Source: Aquila chrysaetos chrysaetos (lineage: Eukaryota > Chordata > Aves > Accipitriformes > Accipitridae). Taken from it: DNA of 64,000 bases. Positions 12,692 through 22,806 of this stretch are shown here, one piece after another. The first letter of the stretch is position 1; every line of letters starts with the position of its first letter. The stretch spans positions 12,618,001 to 12,682,000 of the forward strand of contig NC_044009.1 in the NCBI RefSeq assembly GCF_900496995.4. Direction: 5' to 3'. Below the pieces are notes generated by a model. It was not told the origin of the DNA. It was given only the letters and a program-made list of their open reading frames with translations, and searched no databases. The translations under genes and the position numbers were made by a program.

Positions 12692-15600
12692 GTAAGGGCG
12701 GGGGAAGCGGAGCCTCAACCCGGCCGGGTTTGGAGGGGCTGCGCGGCGGGGGCGGGGGAGGTGGTGGGCGCCGCGGGTGTCCGTGTACCCCCGGCCCGTG
12801 CAGGGTGACAGCCGCGGGAGGCTGGAGCAGCGTGGCCGCCGCAGCCGAGCTCCCTCGGCCCGCGCTCTCCGTCGCCCCGCGGCCTCCCTCGGCTGCATCC
12901 CACCCCTTCTCGGGATCTCATTTTGGGGGGACGGGACGGGGGAGATCCTCTTCTCGCACCCCGCCTGGCTTTCCCGTGGCCGGGTTAGCGGGCTGGCGCA
13001 ACCGCCGTGGGGGACGGAGGTTGGTGGTGTGTGGGGAGGGTCCGAGACTTTGGAGTCACCTGCTTGGGGCCACTGCAGCATCCCATCGCTGGCACCGAGC
13101 ACCGCTCGCTTCTGGGCGCTGCTTTCCCCTGCGTGCCTAGGTGTGATCCGGAGCTGCATGGGACACTTGTTTCCCCAAGTATTATTATTACTCTTTTTCA
13201 ACTCAGAACTGCAGAAGAGAATTTAAATGTGCCGGGCTCAGTTGTGCAAAGCCCCTTGAGGGTGTGGGTGTTCTCCTGCGGTGGCCAAAACGGCCTGGAA
13301 GGGGCCGTGCTGCCCGCTTCCCCATGCTGGAGAACCAGGCTGGTCCTTTGACACGGGAGGAGTGAAGGTGTGTAGGTGACAACCCGACTAGCTGTCCTGG
13401 CTTTTCCTGGCATAGCTCATTTCCTTCTCCGCTCGGGAAGGGCAAAGCCCAGTTTGCCCGCATCCCTGAGCTGCTCAGAGGCAGGCCTGAGTGCAGGCAG
13501 GACCGGGCTGCAAGATGCTCTGGGTGGCAGAGGGGGTGCTGAGAAGTTCCCCAAAGTGTTGAGGGCTTGAACGCTGGCACGCGGTGCTAGGCTGCCCTCC
13601 TAGGCAGGGCTGCTTGTGCCTGTTTACTTTTTCACAGCCTGCAACGGGTCCTGGGCAGGAGGTGGGATGGGGAGGGTGCAGTCCTGCAGGCTGCGTCGGC
13701 TCCAGGGGCAACTCTGGCTGTCTGGAGCAGGATTTCAGGTGCATCTCCTTTCCTTCATGCCATAACTCTAGTGAACTAGCAGGGACTGGCCACAGCACGC
13801 GTGCCTGGTGGGTGAAGGGGTGATGGCCTGCAAGAGCTTTGCAGTGCAGTGGACACAAAATGCGGTTCCAGCTCCCTTCACAAGTTTTTAGGATATTGTG
13901 CTGTCTGCAGAGAGCGCTAAAGTATTTTTTTAGGAGCACAGTGTGGCTTTATTGAGTTTGTCTGGTGGGTTCCCCCCACACCTCCCAGCTAATCTGGGTG
14001 GGAATCAGAGCTCGGGTTACAGCAGCTAATCCCAGACTATAGAGAGCCTGGCCTCATAAAGCTGTAATCTCTGAATATAGCCATCTTTCTCAGCAGAGCT
14101 TTGAGCCTGGGAGGCCGTATCAGTTTCAGATTTTTATTACTGCGCTGGGGATGCGAAAGCACACAGGCATGCGGGCGGCCCTGGACAGATGGATGCACGT
14201 GCATGCAGCAGACCTGCTCTTGGAGTGGAAGCAGGCTGAGATTCGGGCTGAGCATCATTTGTGTTCAATAAGATCCCCAGGGCAGCTGTGAGTGAGGCTA
14301 TGAGCCCTCTCCTAGCTGCTGTCCTAGGCTGGTGGCCATGTTGTCCCCAGCATTGGTGTGAACCCCAGCTTCGAGGGCTTTCTGCTGCCCTGTTGCTGCC
14401 TCTCTGTCGGCATTGGTGATCTGACGCTGTGCAGCCAGGTCTGAGTTTCTTCCCTGTTAGGGGAAGTGCTGGAGGCTTGATGGTGGGTGTTCACAGCCCC
14501 ACCCTGGAGGTTGGCTTGAGCTGGGGTCTTGAGTTGTGGAAGGAGCCCACTCCCCTTGTTGGACCATGTGCCTTCCCAGAAGATGCCCAGGCCCACCTGT
14601 GCTACTTCTGTGGGGTGTTATGGGGGTAGCCTGGTGTTCTTTCTGCTCTGCTTGCCTTGCTGTCCACAAATACCAGCAGGAGATGGTGGCCTGTGCTATG
14701 GGGCTGGGAGTTTTCTGGCTTTTAGGGATTTTGCTTTAGTTGCTGTGGGATTTTGAGATACAGAGACGTGAGGATCATGCTGCTTCTCCCCATGCTTGAG
14801 AGGCCTTGAAAAATGTTTGTGGTGGGACCCTGGATGAGGTCTAGCAGGAGGACCCATCCCTCTCTCCCACTTGCAGCCCTGGACTGAAGTGAGCATCCTG
14901 GGAAGCTGTGCCTGGGCAGCGCACATCCCTGCTGCCTGCACCAACCTGGTAGTACAGGCAGCTTGAGGGTGGCCTGTGTCTCTGGGGGGGGGCAGGATCA
15001 GCCCTTCTGCCCTGCATAGACGTGGGTTAAATCACCCTCTCCTTTCCTGAGCTGGAGATGGGGGATCATCTGTCCCAGGACAGAAAGCTGCCACTGTCTC
15101 GGTTCCCTCTTTAGCCACCATTTTAGCAAAATCCATGCTTAATTTGGTTTGAATCTCAGCTCTGTCTTTCAGCAGTACAGCAGGATGAAAGCCTGGAACC
15201 CTGCATAGGTTTGAAGTGATAGGCTAGATCTCCTCGCAGGGCCAATTTGGGCCCTGTTTGTGGAGAGATTTGATCTCCTCTGGATGTGTGCACGGCCCTC
15301 CTCATTGTTAGTGCCACCAGCTTCCCCTCCACTGGGACAATAGTGCCTTGAGTCCTCCCTGGTAATCTCCCCCCTTATCTCCCTTCTCTTCCGTAGCCTG
15401 TATCCCCAGCAGGTGGGGAGGGTGGGAGGTTTGGGAAGAGCCAATTATGCAGATGGAGGAGCGAGAGGTGCTGTGTCAACCAATGTCCCTTTTCAGGGAG
15501 CAGGGGTGAGGAGAGGATGCTCAGGTGGGAGCGAGCGTGTCTGAGCTCTTCCCTGCTCACTGTCCCCTCCATGCTCCCATTAAGCCCCACCAAGAGGTCC

Positions 15601-17029
15601 TGTGGTGGGCTCGAGGATGTTCAGAGATCGAGGTGGCTGTGGGAGTAGTTTCCCCCCGTTGCTCTCGCCAGCCGCTCGTTCATGCTGGTGTTGCCCCCAG
15701 GGCTGGGGCAGCATCAGGGGCTACCTCTCACTGCTAGGGCTGGGAGTGTGGGAAAGAACAAGGTGGCCACCTTTCAGGATGCTAGAAGTGTCCATGGTGG
15801 GGATTACGGGTGGGCTGGCTGACCCGTTGCTCTGGCTTAAGTGAAGCTATGGGGGAACGAGATGGCGTCCATCCCTTGGAAACCCACCTCTCCGTCTTTA
15901 TTTTGGCATGTCCCAAGCCTGAGCCTGTGGACATGGGGCTCCAAAACATGCTTGGCTGAAGTGTGGTAGTCATGGGCCAAGGCAGCCGGCTGCTGCCGTG
16001 GGTGGTACTGTTGGCCCTGTGGGGTGGGAGGGTCCCAGCAGGGGAGGCAGCATTTTTACACTGCCCCAGAAGCACAACGGTAATTAGCAGCCCGGCTTCA
16101 GATTTTGTGTAAGCCATGTGGGTCTGCTGGGGCCCTTCTTTCTGCTGGCGAGGAAGTTAACGAGGAGCCCCTTGCTTTGTCCACTGCCTGCCGATGGAAG
16201 AAGGCGCTGAAGAGGCAAGAAAAGTAGATGTAGAAAAGCAAAAGGGTGGGGAGGCAGCAGTTGTTGTGGAGCCAGCTGTGATGGGGGAATGTTTTGTAAA
16301 TCAAAGTGCTCTCCTAAAAAGAAAACTTAAGCCCAGCAGATCTACTCAGCGGTCAAGCTCCGACTTTTTTTTTCTTTTCTCAAACCTACGTGATAATTGT
16401 TAAACGCAGGGGATGCTTTGTAAAATAGAATTCAAGGGAAGGGGGGAGGACAGAGCAGGATTTAAATTTAAAATTGGATGAGGGTACAAAGCCCCTTAGT
16501 TCCCCATTTCTGCTTAATGCAGCTGGAGCTGGGCTTGACGAGATGCTGACCAGAGCTTGTGGTAAATGTTTTACGGTACCGTGTATCAGCCAGATCAATT
16601 CTACTACACTTGAGGGAGTGCAGATAAAATGGCTTAAAGATTCCCCTGCTGAAAGTGATAGTATCATCATTTATGCTGGAGAAGACAGATTTAGTTGCCT
16701 GACATTTATTTGGCCATGGTGTACTTTGTGGATTTCACACCCGGGGACGATAGCCAACCTGATGATGTCAGATGTGAGCTGCAAGAGAAAAAAAAAAAAA
16801 AATCACACACAGAGACAAAAAGCTAGTGCTGTTCCTCTTTTGTTGACCAGATGAGTTTTGTTATGTTTCTTGTTTTGGTTGTTTTACTCCACGGATCTCT
16901 TTAATGGAAAGTGCCTTACAAGAGTAGGAAATTACTAAACCAGTGTGTCCTGCGTGTGCTTTGTGGTACAAAGATGGCAGCAGAAATATCTCTAACTCGG
17001 GTCTTTTTTTGATCCTATTTTGCCTGTAG
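12692..17029 (+). other. ACKR3: ACKR3 intron 1 (in 5'UTR), no coding content seen
   Basis: GT-AG intron of 4,338 nt. Donor GTAAGG at 12692. The acceptor is a T-rich tract followed by TGCCTGTAG ending at 17029, with a good branch-point candidate CTCTAAC (A16995), 34 nt upstream of the acceptor end. The first ~300 nt are CpG-island sequence and the rest is ordinary. A15 lies at 16788-16802. An AT-richer segment at about 16460-16780, holding an AAATTTAAA-type core and TGATGTCA, looks enhancer-like but is unproven. No exon, RNA gene or interspersed repeat was recognised. Alternative 5' exons inside it cannot be excluded. Confidence 0.75.
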
Positions 17030-17057
17030 GTCACTCGGAACTCCAAAGTGAGCAAAC
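17030..17057 (+). other. ACKR3: ACKR3 exon 2 5'UTR segment
   Basis: 28 nt between the acceptor AG at 17028-17029 and the ATG at 17058. There is no ATG and no obvious structure. The context before the start is AGCAAAC, with A at -3. Confidence 0.8.
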
Positions 17058-18152
17058 ATGAGTGCACTTGACTTGACTTCCATTCTCGATTTTCTGGAAA
17101 CGGCCAACTTGACGGAGATCAACTGGACGTGCAACAACGGTGACTGCATCACGGTTGATGCGACAACATGCCCTGGCACGCTCAACAAAAGCGCCCTGCT
17201 ATACACCCTGTCCTTCTTCTACATTTTCATCTTTGTCATAGGGCTGGTGGCCAACTCGGTTGTGGTTTGGGTCAACCTCCAAGCCAAAATGACTGGTTAC
17301 GAAACCCATCTCTACATATTTAATTTGGCCATCGCTGATCTGTGCGTCGTCATCACCCTTCCGGTGTGGGTCGTCTCCCTCGTCCAGCATAACCAGTGGC
17401 ACATGGGAGAAATCACGTGCAAGATAACTCACCTTATATTTTCTATCAACTTGTACAGCAGCATCTTCTTCCTGGCTTGCATGAGTGTGGACCGCTACCT
17501 CTCAGTTGCCTATTTCACCAATTCCAGCAATCGTAAGAAGAAGATAATCCGCCGCTGCATCTGCATCTTAGTGTGGCTTCTTGCCTTCTCCGCATCTCTC
17601 CCAGACACCTATTATCTCAAGACGGTCTCTTCCAACAACGAAACCTATTGCCGTCCTGTCTATCCAGAGGAGAGCTTCAAAGAGTGGTTGATTGGAATGG
17701 AGCTCATCTCCGTCGTGCTGGGCTTTCTTATTCCTTTTCCCATCATTGCTGTCTTTTATTTCCTCCTTGCGAAGACCATCTCCACCTCCAGTGACCAAGA
17801 GAGGAAGAGCAATGGGAAGATAATTTTCTCCTATGTTGTCGTGTTTCTTGTCTGCTGGCTACCCTACCATGTAGCTGTCCTTCTTGACATCTTCTATAGC
17901 CTTCATTTCATACCTTTCAGTTGTCAGATGGAGAACTTCTTATATGCTACTCTTCACATCACTCAGTGTTTTTCTCTAGTCCATTGCTGCGTCAACCCCA
18001 TCCTGTACAGCTTCATTAACCGCAACTACAGATATGAGCTCATGAAAGCCTTTATTTTCAAGTACTCTGCCAAAACTGGTCTCACTAAACTTATTGATGC
18101 TTCCAGAGTGTCGGAAGCAGAATACTCTGCGCTGGAGCAGAATGCCAAATGA
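17058..18152 (+). CDS. ACKR3: Atypical chemokine receptor 3 (CXCR7/RDC1), complete CDS in one exon
   Basis: A 364-residue class A GPCR, recognised as ACKR3 by close similarity along its whole length to the 362-residue human protein as I know it. Visible landmarks: seven hydrophobic helices (about 46-70, 82-105, 119-141, 161-182, 209-236, 254-278, 295-318); D94 (2.50) in NLAIADL; DRYLSV at 145-150, the ACKR3-type variant of DRYLAIV; CWLP at 266-269; NPILY at 313-317; the expected disulfide pairs C121-C198 and probably C38 (or C30)-C289. D183 and D277 match acidic ligand-contact residues of the human receptor. Sequons are N17, N22, N43 and N194. The family binds CXCL12 and CXCL11 at the plasma membrane and endosomes, recruits arrestin without productive G-protein signalling, and scavenges chemokine to shape gradients for migrating cells. 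The ATG has A at -3 and no ATG lies between the splice acceptor and it. Oddities: no tyrosine before TM1 and fewer tail Ser/Thr than human. Confidence 0.98.
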   Translation: MSALDLTSILDFLETANLTEINWTCNNGDCITVDATTCPGTLNKSALLYTLSFFYIFIFVIGLVANSVVVWVNLQAKMTGYETHLYIFNLAIADLCVVITLPVWVVSLVQHNQWHMGEITCKITHLIFSINLYSSIFFLACMSVDRYLSVAYFTNSSNRKKKIIRRCICILVWLLAFSASLPDTYYLKTVSSNNETYCRPVYPEESFKEWLIGMELISVVLGFLIPFPIIAVFYFLLAKTISTSSDQERKSNGKIIFSYVVVFLVCWLPYHVAVLLDIFYSLHFIPFSCQMENFLYATLHITQCFSLVHCCVNPILYSFINRNYRYELMKAFIFKYSAKTGLTKLIDASRVSEAEYSALEQNAK

Positions 18153-19048
18153 CTGCAACCCCATAAAGAAACCTCCTTGACTCTCTGACCTTTGTTTTTT
18201 GTGTGTTGTGGGGGTTTTTTTTGTTTGTTTGTTTTTTTGTTACCCCCCGCCCTTTCCCTGTGCTTGTTATGAACGGGGCATGAATTCCAGCCTACAAAAG
18301 AGAAATAGCAAACTGTAATTTAAGAGTAGAATCAGGTGCAAAATGGAAGTGCTACCAAAATCAAGCCTTTTGTTGGTGTGTTTTATTTGATCTTCTCCTA
18401 GCCCGGTCTGGACTTCTTAACAACGCTATGCAAATGGAAATGACTTTCTAGCAGGCAAAGCCATTGAGTACCATAGATAACATGCATTTCCAGGATAAGC
18501 TTTTTCTTCCACGTGTAGATTCCCTCTTGTTTCCTTATATATGTTATATATATAGTGTGTTGTATTTAAAAGCTCAAGACTTTATTTTCTGGCTCTTGGT
18601 GTACCTTATACAATTGTATTTGAAAGTTAAATATATTTTTATCATGTATTTGAAGTATATTGCTGATGAGTGTATCCAGAGTGCTGTAGTCCGAGTGTTA
18701 GATTGCCATTTGGTTTCAACTATCGTGGGTAAGAGGATGCCGATAAATAGCAGAATGGAGATGATCTCTTAGGTGCATCCTCCCTGGCTGGCACACTGTA
18801 CTGACCGTAGCTTTATGTGGTGGTCATACCCACATGTCTGGAGCATGAAATGTATGTAGTGTAATACAGTTACCATCATGTTAAAATCAACAGTATTGTA
18901 AGAGTTGTTAACTCCTACACCTGTACTTCACAAAGCTGTATCCTTATGCACAGAGTGAATGATCTTACTTCTGAAGAGTTGTCTCTATTTGTAAGTTATT
19001 TTTGTAAAATAAAGATCTGGAGAAAAATAAAAAAGCTATGCCTACCAG
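18153..19048 (+). other. ACKR3: ACKR3 3'UTR
   Basis: Runs from after the TGA (18150-18152) to an inferred cleavage site shortly after the AATAAA signals at 19008 and 19026. It contains a T/G-rich tract (18191-18240, TTTG repeats and T-runs), an octamer-like ATGCAAAT at 18428, a TATATA-rich stretch around 18537-18556 and a TATTTAA (ATTTA) element near 18566. Such AU-rich elements fit an unstable, regulated message. A short open frame at 18464-18772 is chance. The 3' end is predicted from sequence only. Confidence 0.7.
19008..19031 (+). terminator. ACKR3: Paired polyadenylation signals of ACKR3
   Basis: Canonical AATAAA at 19008-19013 and again at 19026-19031, followed by a GT-rich TGGTTTGACTTG at about 19050. 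A third AATAAA at 19082-19087 could serve a slightly longer isoform. Closely spaced signals suggest cleavage between about 19030 and 19110. Confidence 0.75.
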
Positions 19049-22000
19049 TGGTTTGACTTGCTATCCTCCTCCTCCTCAGAAAATAAAAAGCCAGAAAAGA
19101 AGAAATCCCAAAGCCACCTTCTCTCCTTTGTTTGGTGCAGGAGCAAACAGGTCAGTCTGTGTTTTCCTGACGTTTGTTGACGGTGGGCAGAAACCATTGA
19201 ATGGAGGAATATGAGACAGCACTGGTGTGTGGTGAGAGGGGAAGGGGTGGGAGGAGTGGGTTTGTGGAAGGCTGTGCTGTTCAGGAAGGTAAAGCTGATG
19301 GATTTATAAGGTGAAAGCTATTGGGAGTGATGAAAGGCTGTGTTTGTAGCTTAGAAATAAACATGTGGAAGGAAAATATGGAAGTATGCAGATAGAGTGG
19401 ATATTTGGACTAATCTAGGTTCAGTTCTCTATGGTTTTTGCTTGTGATGGAATTTGGGCGTTGGCAGTCCTGACAGCATTAAATCCCTTTTTATCTCTTC
19501 TTCTCTTTGTCATGGTTTGCATTGAATTTGCAATGCCATATTGTCAAAGCGTGGGGCAAGATTCAGCCACTGCAGGATGTATGAAGTAGATCTTTAAGCC
19601 AGCAAAGCACTTGAATCGTGGTCGTCTTCGTCTCAGGACAAGGTAACTAACGATAAATCAATGATATCTCTTAGGCATCGCTGACTTGCTGTTGCTGGTT
19701 TGCATGTTTTGCAACTCCAGCACAGTGCTAACTGCTTTGCTGTGAAGGCTATGCTTAAATGCCTATTAAAGCATGCCCTCATCCCTCTGAGATCCCAACG
19801 GCCAAACAATTTTGTCATGACTGTATTCTGTCTCTTTCTACGTGTTAGCATAACTGCCTCCTCAAAGGTGATCCTATAAAAATACATGTTTGCCAGCACT
19901 GCAAAGTCTACTGTCCCCTCCTTGTACTTGGTGTTTCTAAAAAAACCACCGGTCTGTACCCAAATGGAGGAGCCACTTGCAGAGGAGGGCTGCCAGCATA
20001 ACTCACAACATTGCTACATAAGTATAGCCTTTTGTGCTGATGCTTCTAATAAGAGATGGGTATTTTGAGCTTCCCCTAAGCCTTTCTTAAGGTACTGCTG
20101 AACTGTAAGGGAAGTGCTCCCTCATGCTGATAGTTAGAATTGGAGGTGGTGTGTTACTATTGAGAAATAAATTTTCCTGACTTAGCTGGGCATTGCTTCC
20201 CATGCCTCAGCATCCATGGGTGCGGCTGTGTGTCCTTGCGAAAGGTGCTGGGTACGGCTCTGGCATCCCACTCCATGTGCCTGCAGGGTGTTGCTTAGTT
20301 TACAGCAGCGTAACTATTTCAGTTCAGGTTCCATCTTGGGCAGTATGTTGTTTTCATCCGATGCTGTAGCTGGTTTGGAGGTTTCAGTTGGCAGAAGCTC
20401 ACAAGTTTGGTTTGGTTTTTTTTTGGGTTTTTTTTTTTTTCCCCTCTCTGCAGTTTGGTACTCGCAGCGCGGCGTCAGCCCTGGAGATAATCCCGAGTGG
20501 TGCTAAGTGTCGGGGAGGTCCTGCAGACCTGGTGCCTAGACCAGACCAATAAAGTCTCCAGACCTCTTCCTTGGGGAGGTCAGTTGTGGTGGGATGATGC
20601 CTCTTCCAAAAGCAGGGTCAGACTGAGAGAGCAGGTAAAGGTCGGGACCGTGACCCTTGCTGTCAACAGCTGTAGCATTGCATGTGTGGGTCCTTTCCAG
20701 CTCCTCGGATGGGAAGGCCTGGGTCTGAGCACCCACCTTGTCTCCTTGGCCCCTGAAAAGACAGGTGGAGCTGGGAGGCAGCACTGGGGCTTGGGAAAGG
20801 GTGCACGAGGTCCGCTCCAGGGATTGGCACTACGTGCGTGGAGGTGGGCAGCCCCGAGGTGGCTGTGACTCTGAGAAGGGTGGTAGTGGGCAGGTGGTGG
20901 GACATTGGTGGAGGGCAAAACAGTGCAGAGGGACAGAAGGATAGAGTTTGTTGTCGTTGCATATTTCTCATTAGGACTTGTTTTTGTGCAGAAAAATCTC
21001 GAAAAACAAACTCTGGCAGAAGCATAATAGGAAAAAACATATGTGTATGTTCTAGGAGGCTTTCCTCGTGGCTTTGTGTGACTCAATACCCCAGCTGGTA
21101 TTTGCCCTGAGACCAAAAAAAGACTCCTTGGAGTCTGATATGAGGGAGTTTGTCAGCAGATAACAGGTGAGCGAAAATACATGTCCTCAGGTAGATGTGA
21201 CCATGACTTACAGTGATTGATGTGATGGCTGCTGTCACCTTGTTTGGCCAAACGTCCTGACCCTGGAGCTGGGGTGTTATGAAGGGTCCCGGCTTCCTCC
21301 TGCTGCAGGGCTGCGGCTTTGGGGCAGGACCGGTGCGCTGGCTGCCTGTGCCCAGGGATCTCCCTTGTTCCTCTGACAGCTACAGGCGTACTTAAGGGTT
21401 CGGGTCTTGCCTTTGCAAGGAGGTCAAATTCACTATGTTAAGGTTTCGGTGGAAAAATGAGTAAAAATGGAACATAATCCATGCTGGAGCAAGTCCTGCT
21501 TCACTCTTGGGCTTTATGGCTGAAAGCATCCCAGCGCTGTCAGACTCCACGTGCCTTGAAGGCAGGCACTGAGCAAATAAAAATACATCTGTTCTGTGAG
21601 AGAGAATTTTTTTTTTTTTTTTTTTTATATAGAAAGCACAGTCCTGCTTTATTGTTACTTAAACACAGATTTCCTTTTATGAGCCATAAACGACATTCAG
21701 GTGTAGCACAGTGACTTTAAATCAGCTCCTCTGGCAACCATCTAGATAATGTATTGTAAGAAATGCCTAACTGGCCTGTTTCTGCTTTGGCTAATTCATC
21801 GTTTCAATGCTGCTGACTTTAAATACTAGCCTTTCATGAGTTCACTGAGCATAAAAGCCATTTAAAGTTCCTAAGAAGCAAGAAATAACTCAGCTGTGAG
21901 CAATATTTAAGCACGTGGCGGCGGCAGCACTGCCGAAGCCAGCTCTTAATCTGTTTCAGAGAGCTTTTTGATGAGGAGAGTTGGGCTGGTGCTTTGAAAA

Positions 22001-22295
22001 GTGGGGCTCAGTCCCTGTGTGATGGGGTGTGGGGCTAAGCAGGGCATGATGCAGTGGGAATGGGTTTTGGGGGGAACTGATGTGTACAGGGCCCAGGGTT
22101 TGCTTTCAGCCTCCCCTGCTCCATTACGGTGTGTTGCTGAAGAGCATCTTTGCCAGAGTCTGCTCTGATTCACACCCCGGATTTACAGTAGGATCATGTT
22201 GCTGATTTAAAGGGAGCTATCCAGGATTTACAGGGCTTTTTATAAGTAGGATCAGGAATTTTAGCCATAATCCTGTGCAAATGTATGGGTGTGAG

Positions 22296-22315
22296 TGCAG
22301 ATGTGCGCATCTGCA
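22296..22315. promoter_or_regulatory. Inverted pair of CAGATG/CATCTG E-boxes
   Basis: Perfect 8-bp arms TGCAGATG (22296-22303) and CATCTGCA (22308-22315) with a 4-nt TGCG spacer. Each arm contains a bHLH E-box of the CATCTG class. It sits in an AT-rich block without coding signs. A regulatory role is inferred from motif symmetry only. Confidence 0.35.
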
Positions 22316-22760
22316 TCACTAATGCAATGTAATACCCGTGTACAGCCATAAAGCAAAGACTTAATAATAGCAACACAACAGATAATAACAATGTAAATTT
22401 GCTTTTGCAAAAGTACTTGCATTACAGGGTTATAATATGATTCAAACCGGGCTCACAAAGATCCTGTGATGGATAATCCAGCTGTAACCCTAAAGCATGT
22501 GGCCAACTCTTCTAACACCCACTGTCAAGAGAAAAATCGGTCGCCTTCCATTTTGGTAGTCGCTGTTTGAAAAAAATTCACTTTTTTCATGTAAGTCTTG
22601 ATCTATTTGGTTTTCAGGGATTATGTGGAATACAGGCAAGGCTTAAGCTAAAGGTCTCTATCCCGGAAATGTTACAACTTCATAGTACCAAAGAGATACA
22701 AACATCGCAGTGATGCTGCGAATCCAGGGAGACCACTCAATCCTATGGCTAAAATATTGA

Positions 22761-22806
22761 GCAGGTTGCTCTTCAGCACTGGGGCAGGATGCTCTTCAGC
22801 ACTGGA
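22761..22806 (+). repeat. 23-bp tandem duplication
   Basis: GCAGGTTGCTCTTCAGCACT at 22761 recurs as GCAGGATGCTCTTCAGCACT at 22784, period 23, differing at one base in this part. Two copies; probably a local replication slip. Confidence 0.85.

Larger units (their letters stand above)
12360..13010. promoter_or_regulatory. ACKR3: CpG island spanning ACKR3 promoter, exon 1 and start of intron 1
   Basis: The stretch is dense in CpG and overwhelmingly G+C, in contrast to the CpG-poor flanks. It holds the GC box, TATA box, both GGC repeats, exon 1 and the first ~300 nt of the intron. Boundaries are by eye. Long open frames run through it on both strands, as expected when TA-containing stops are rare, and are not genes. 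Confidence 0.85.

Noticed and set aside
11860-13140. 426-codon open frame on + strand
   Set aside because: It translates the polypyrimidine tract (Ser/Phe/Pro/Leu runs) and then the GGC repeats (Ala/Gly/Arg runs). It crosses the TATA box, exon 1 and the splice donor of ACKR3.
12350-13201. 283-codon open frame on - strand
   Set aside because: Pro/Arg-rich translation of the CpG island and GGC repeats; composition alone explains the lack of stops.
17199-17798. Antisense open frames inside the ACKR3 CDS (17199-17432 and 17568-17798)
   Set aside because: Shadows of the conserved receptor coding sequence.
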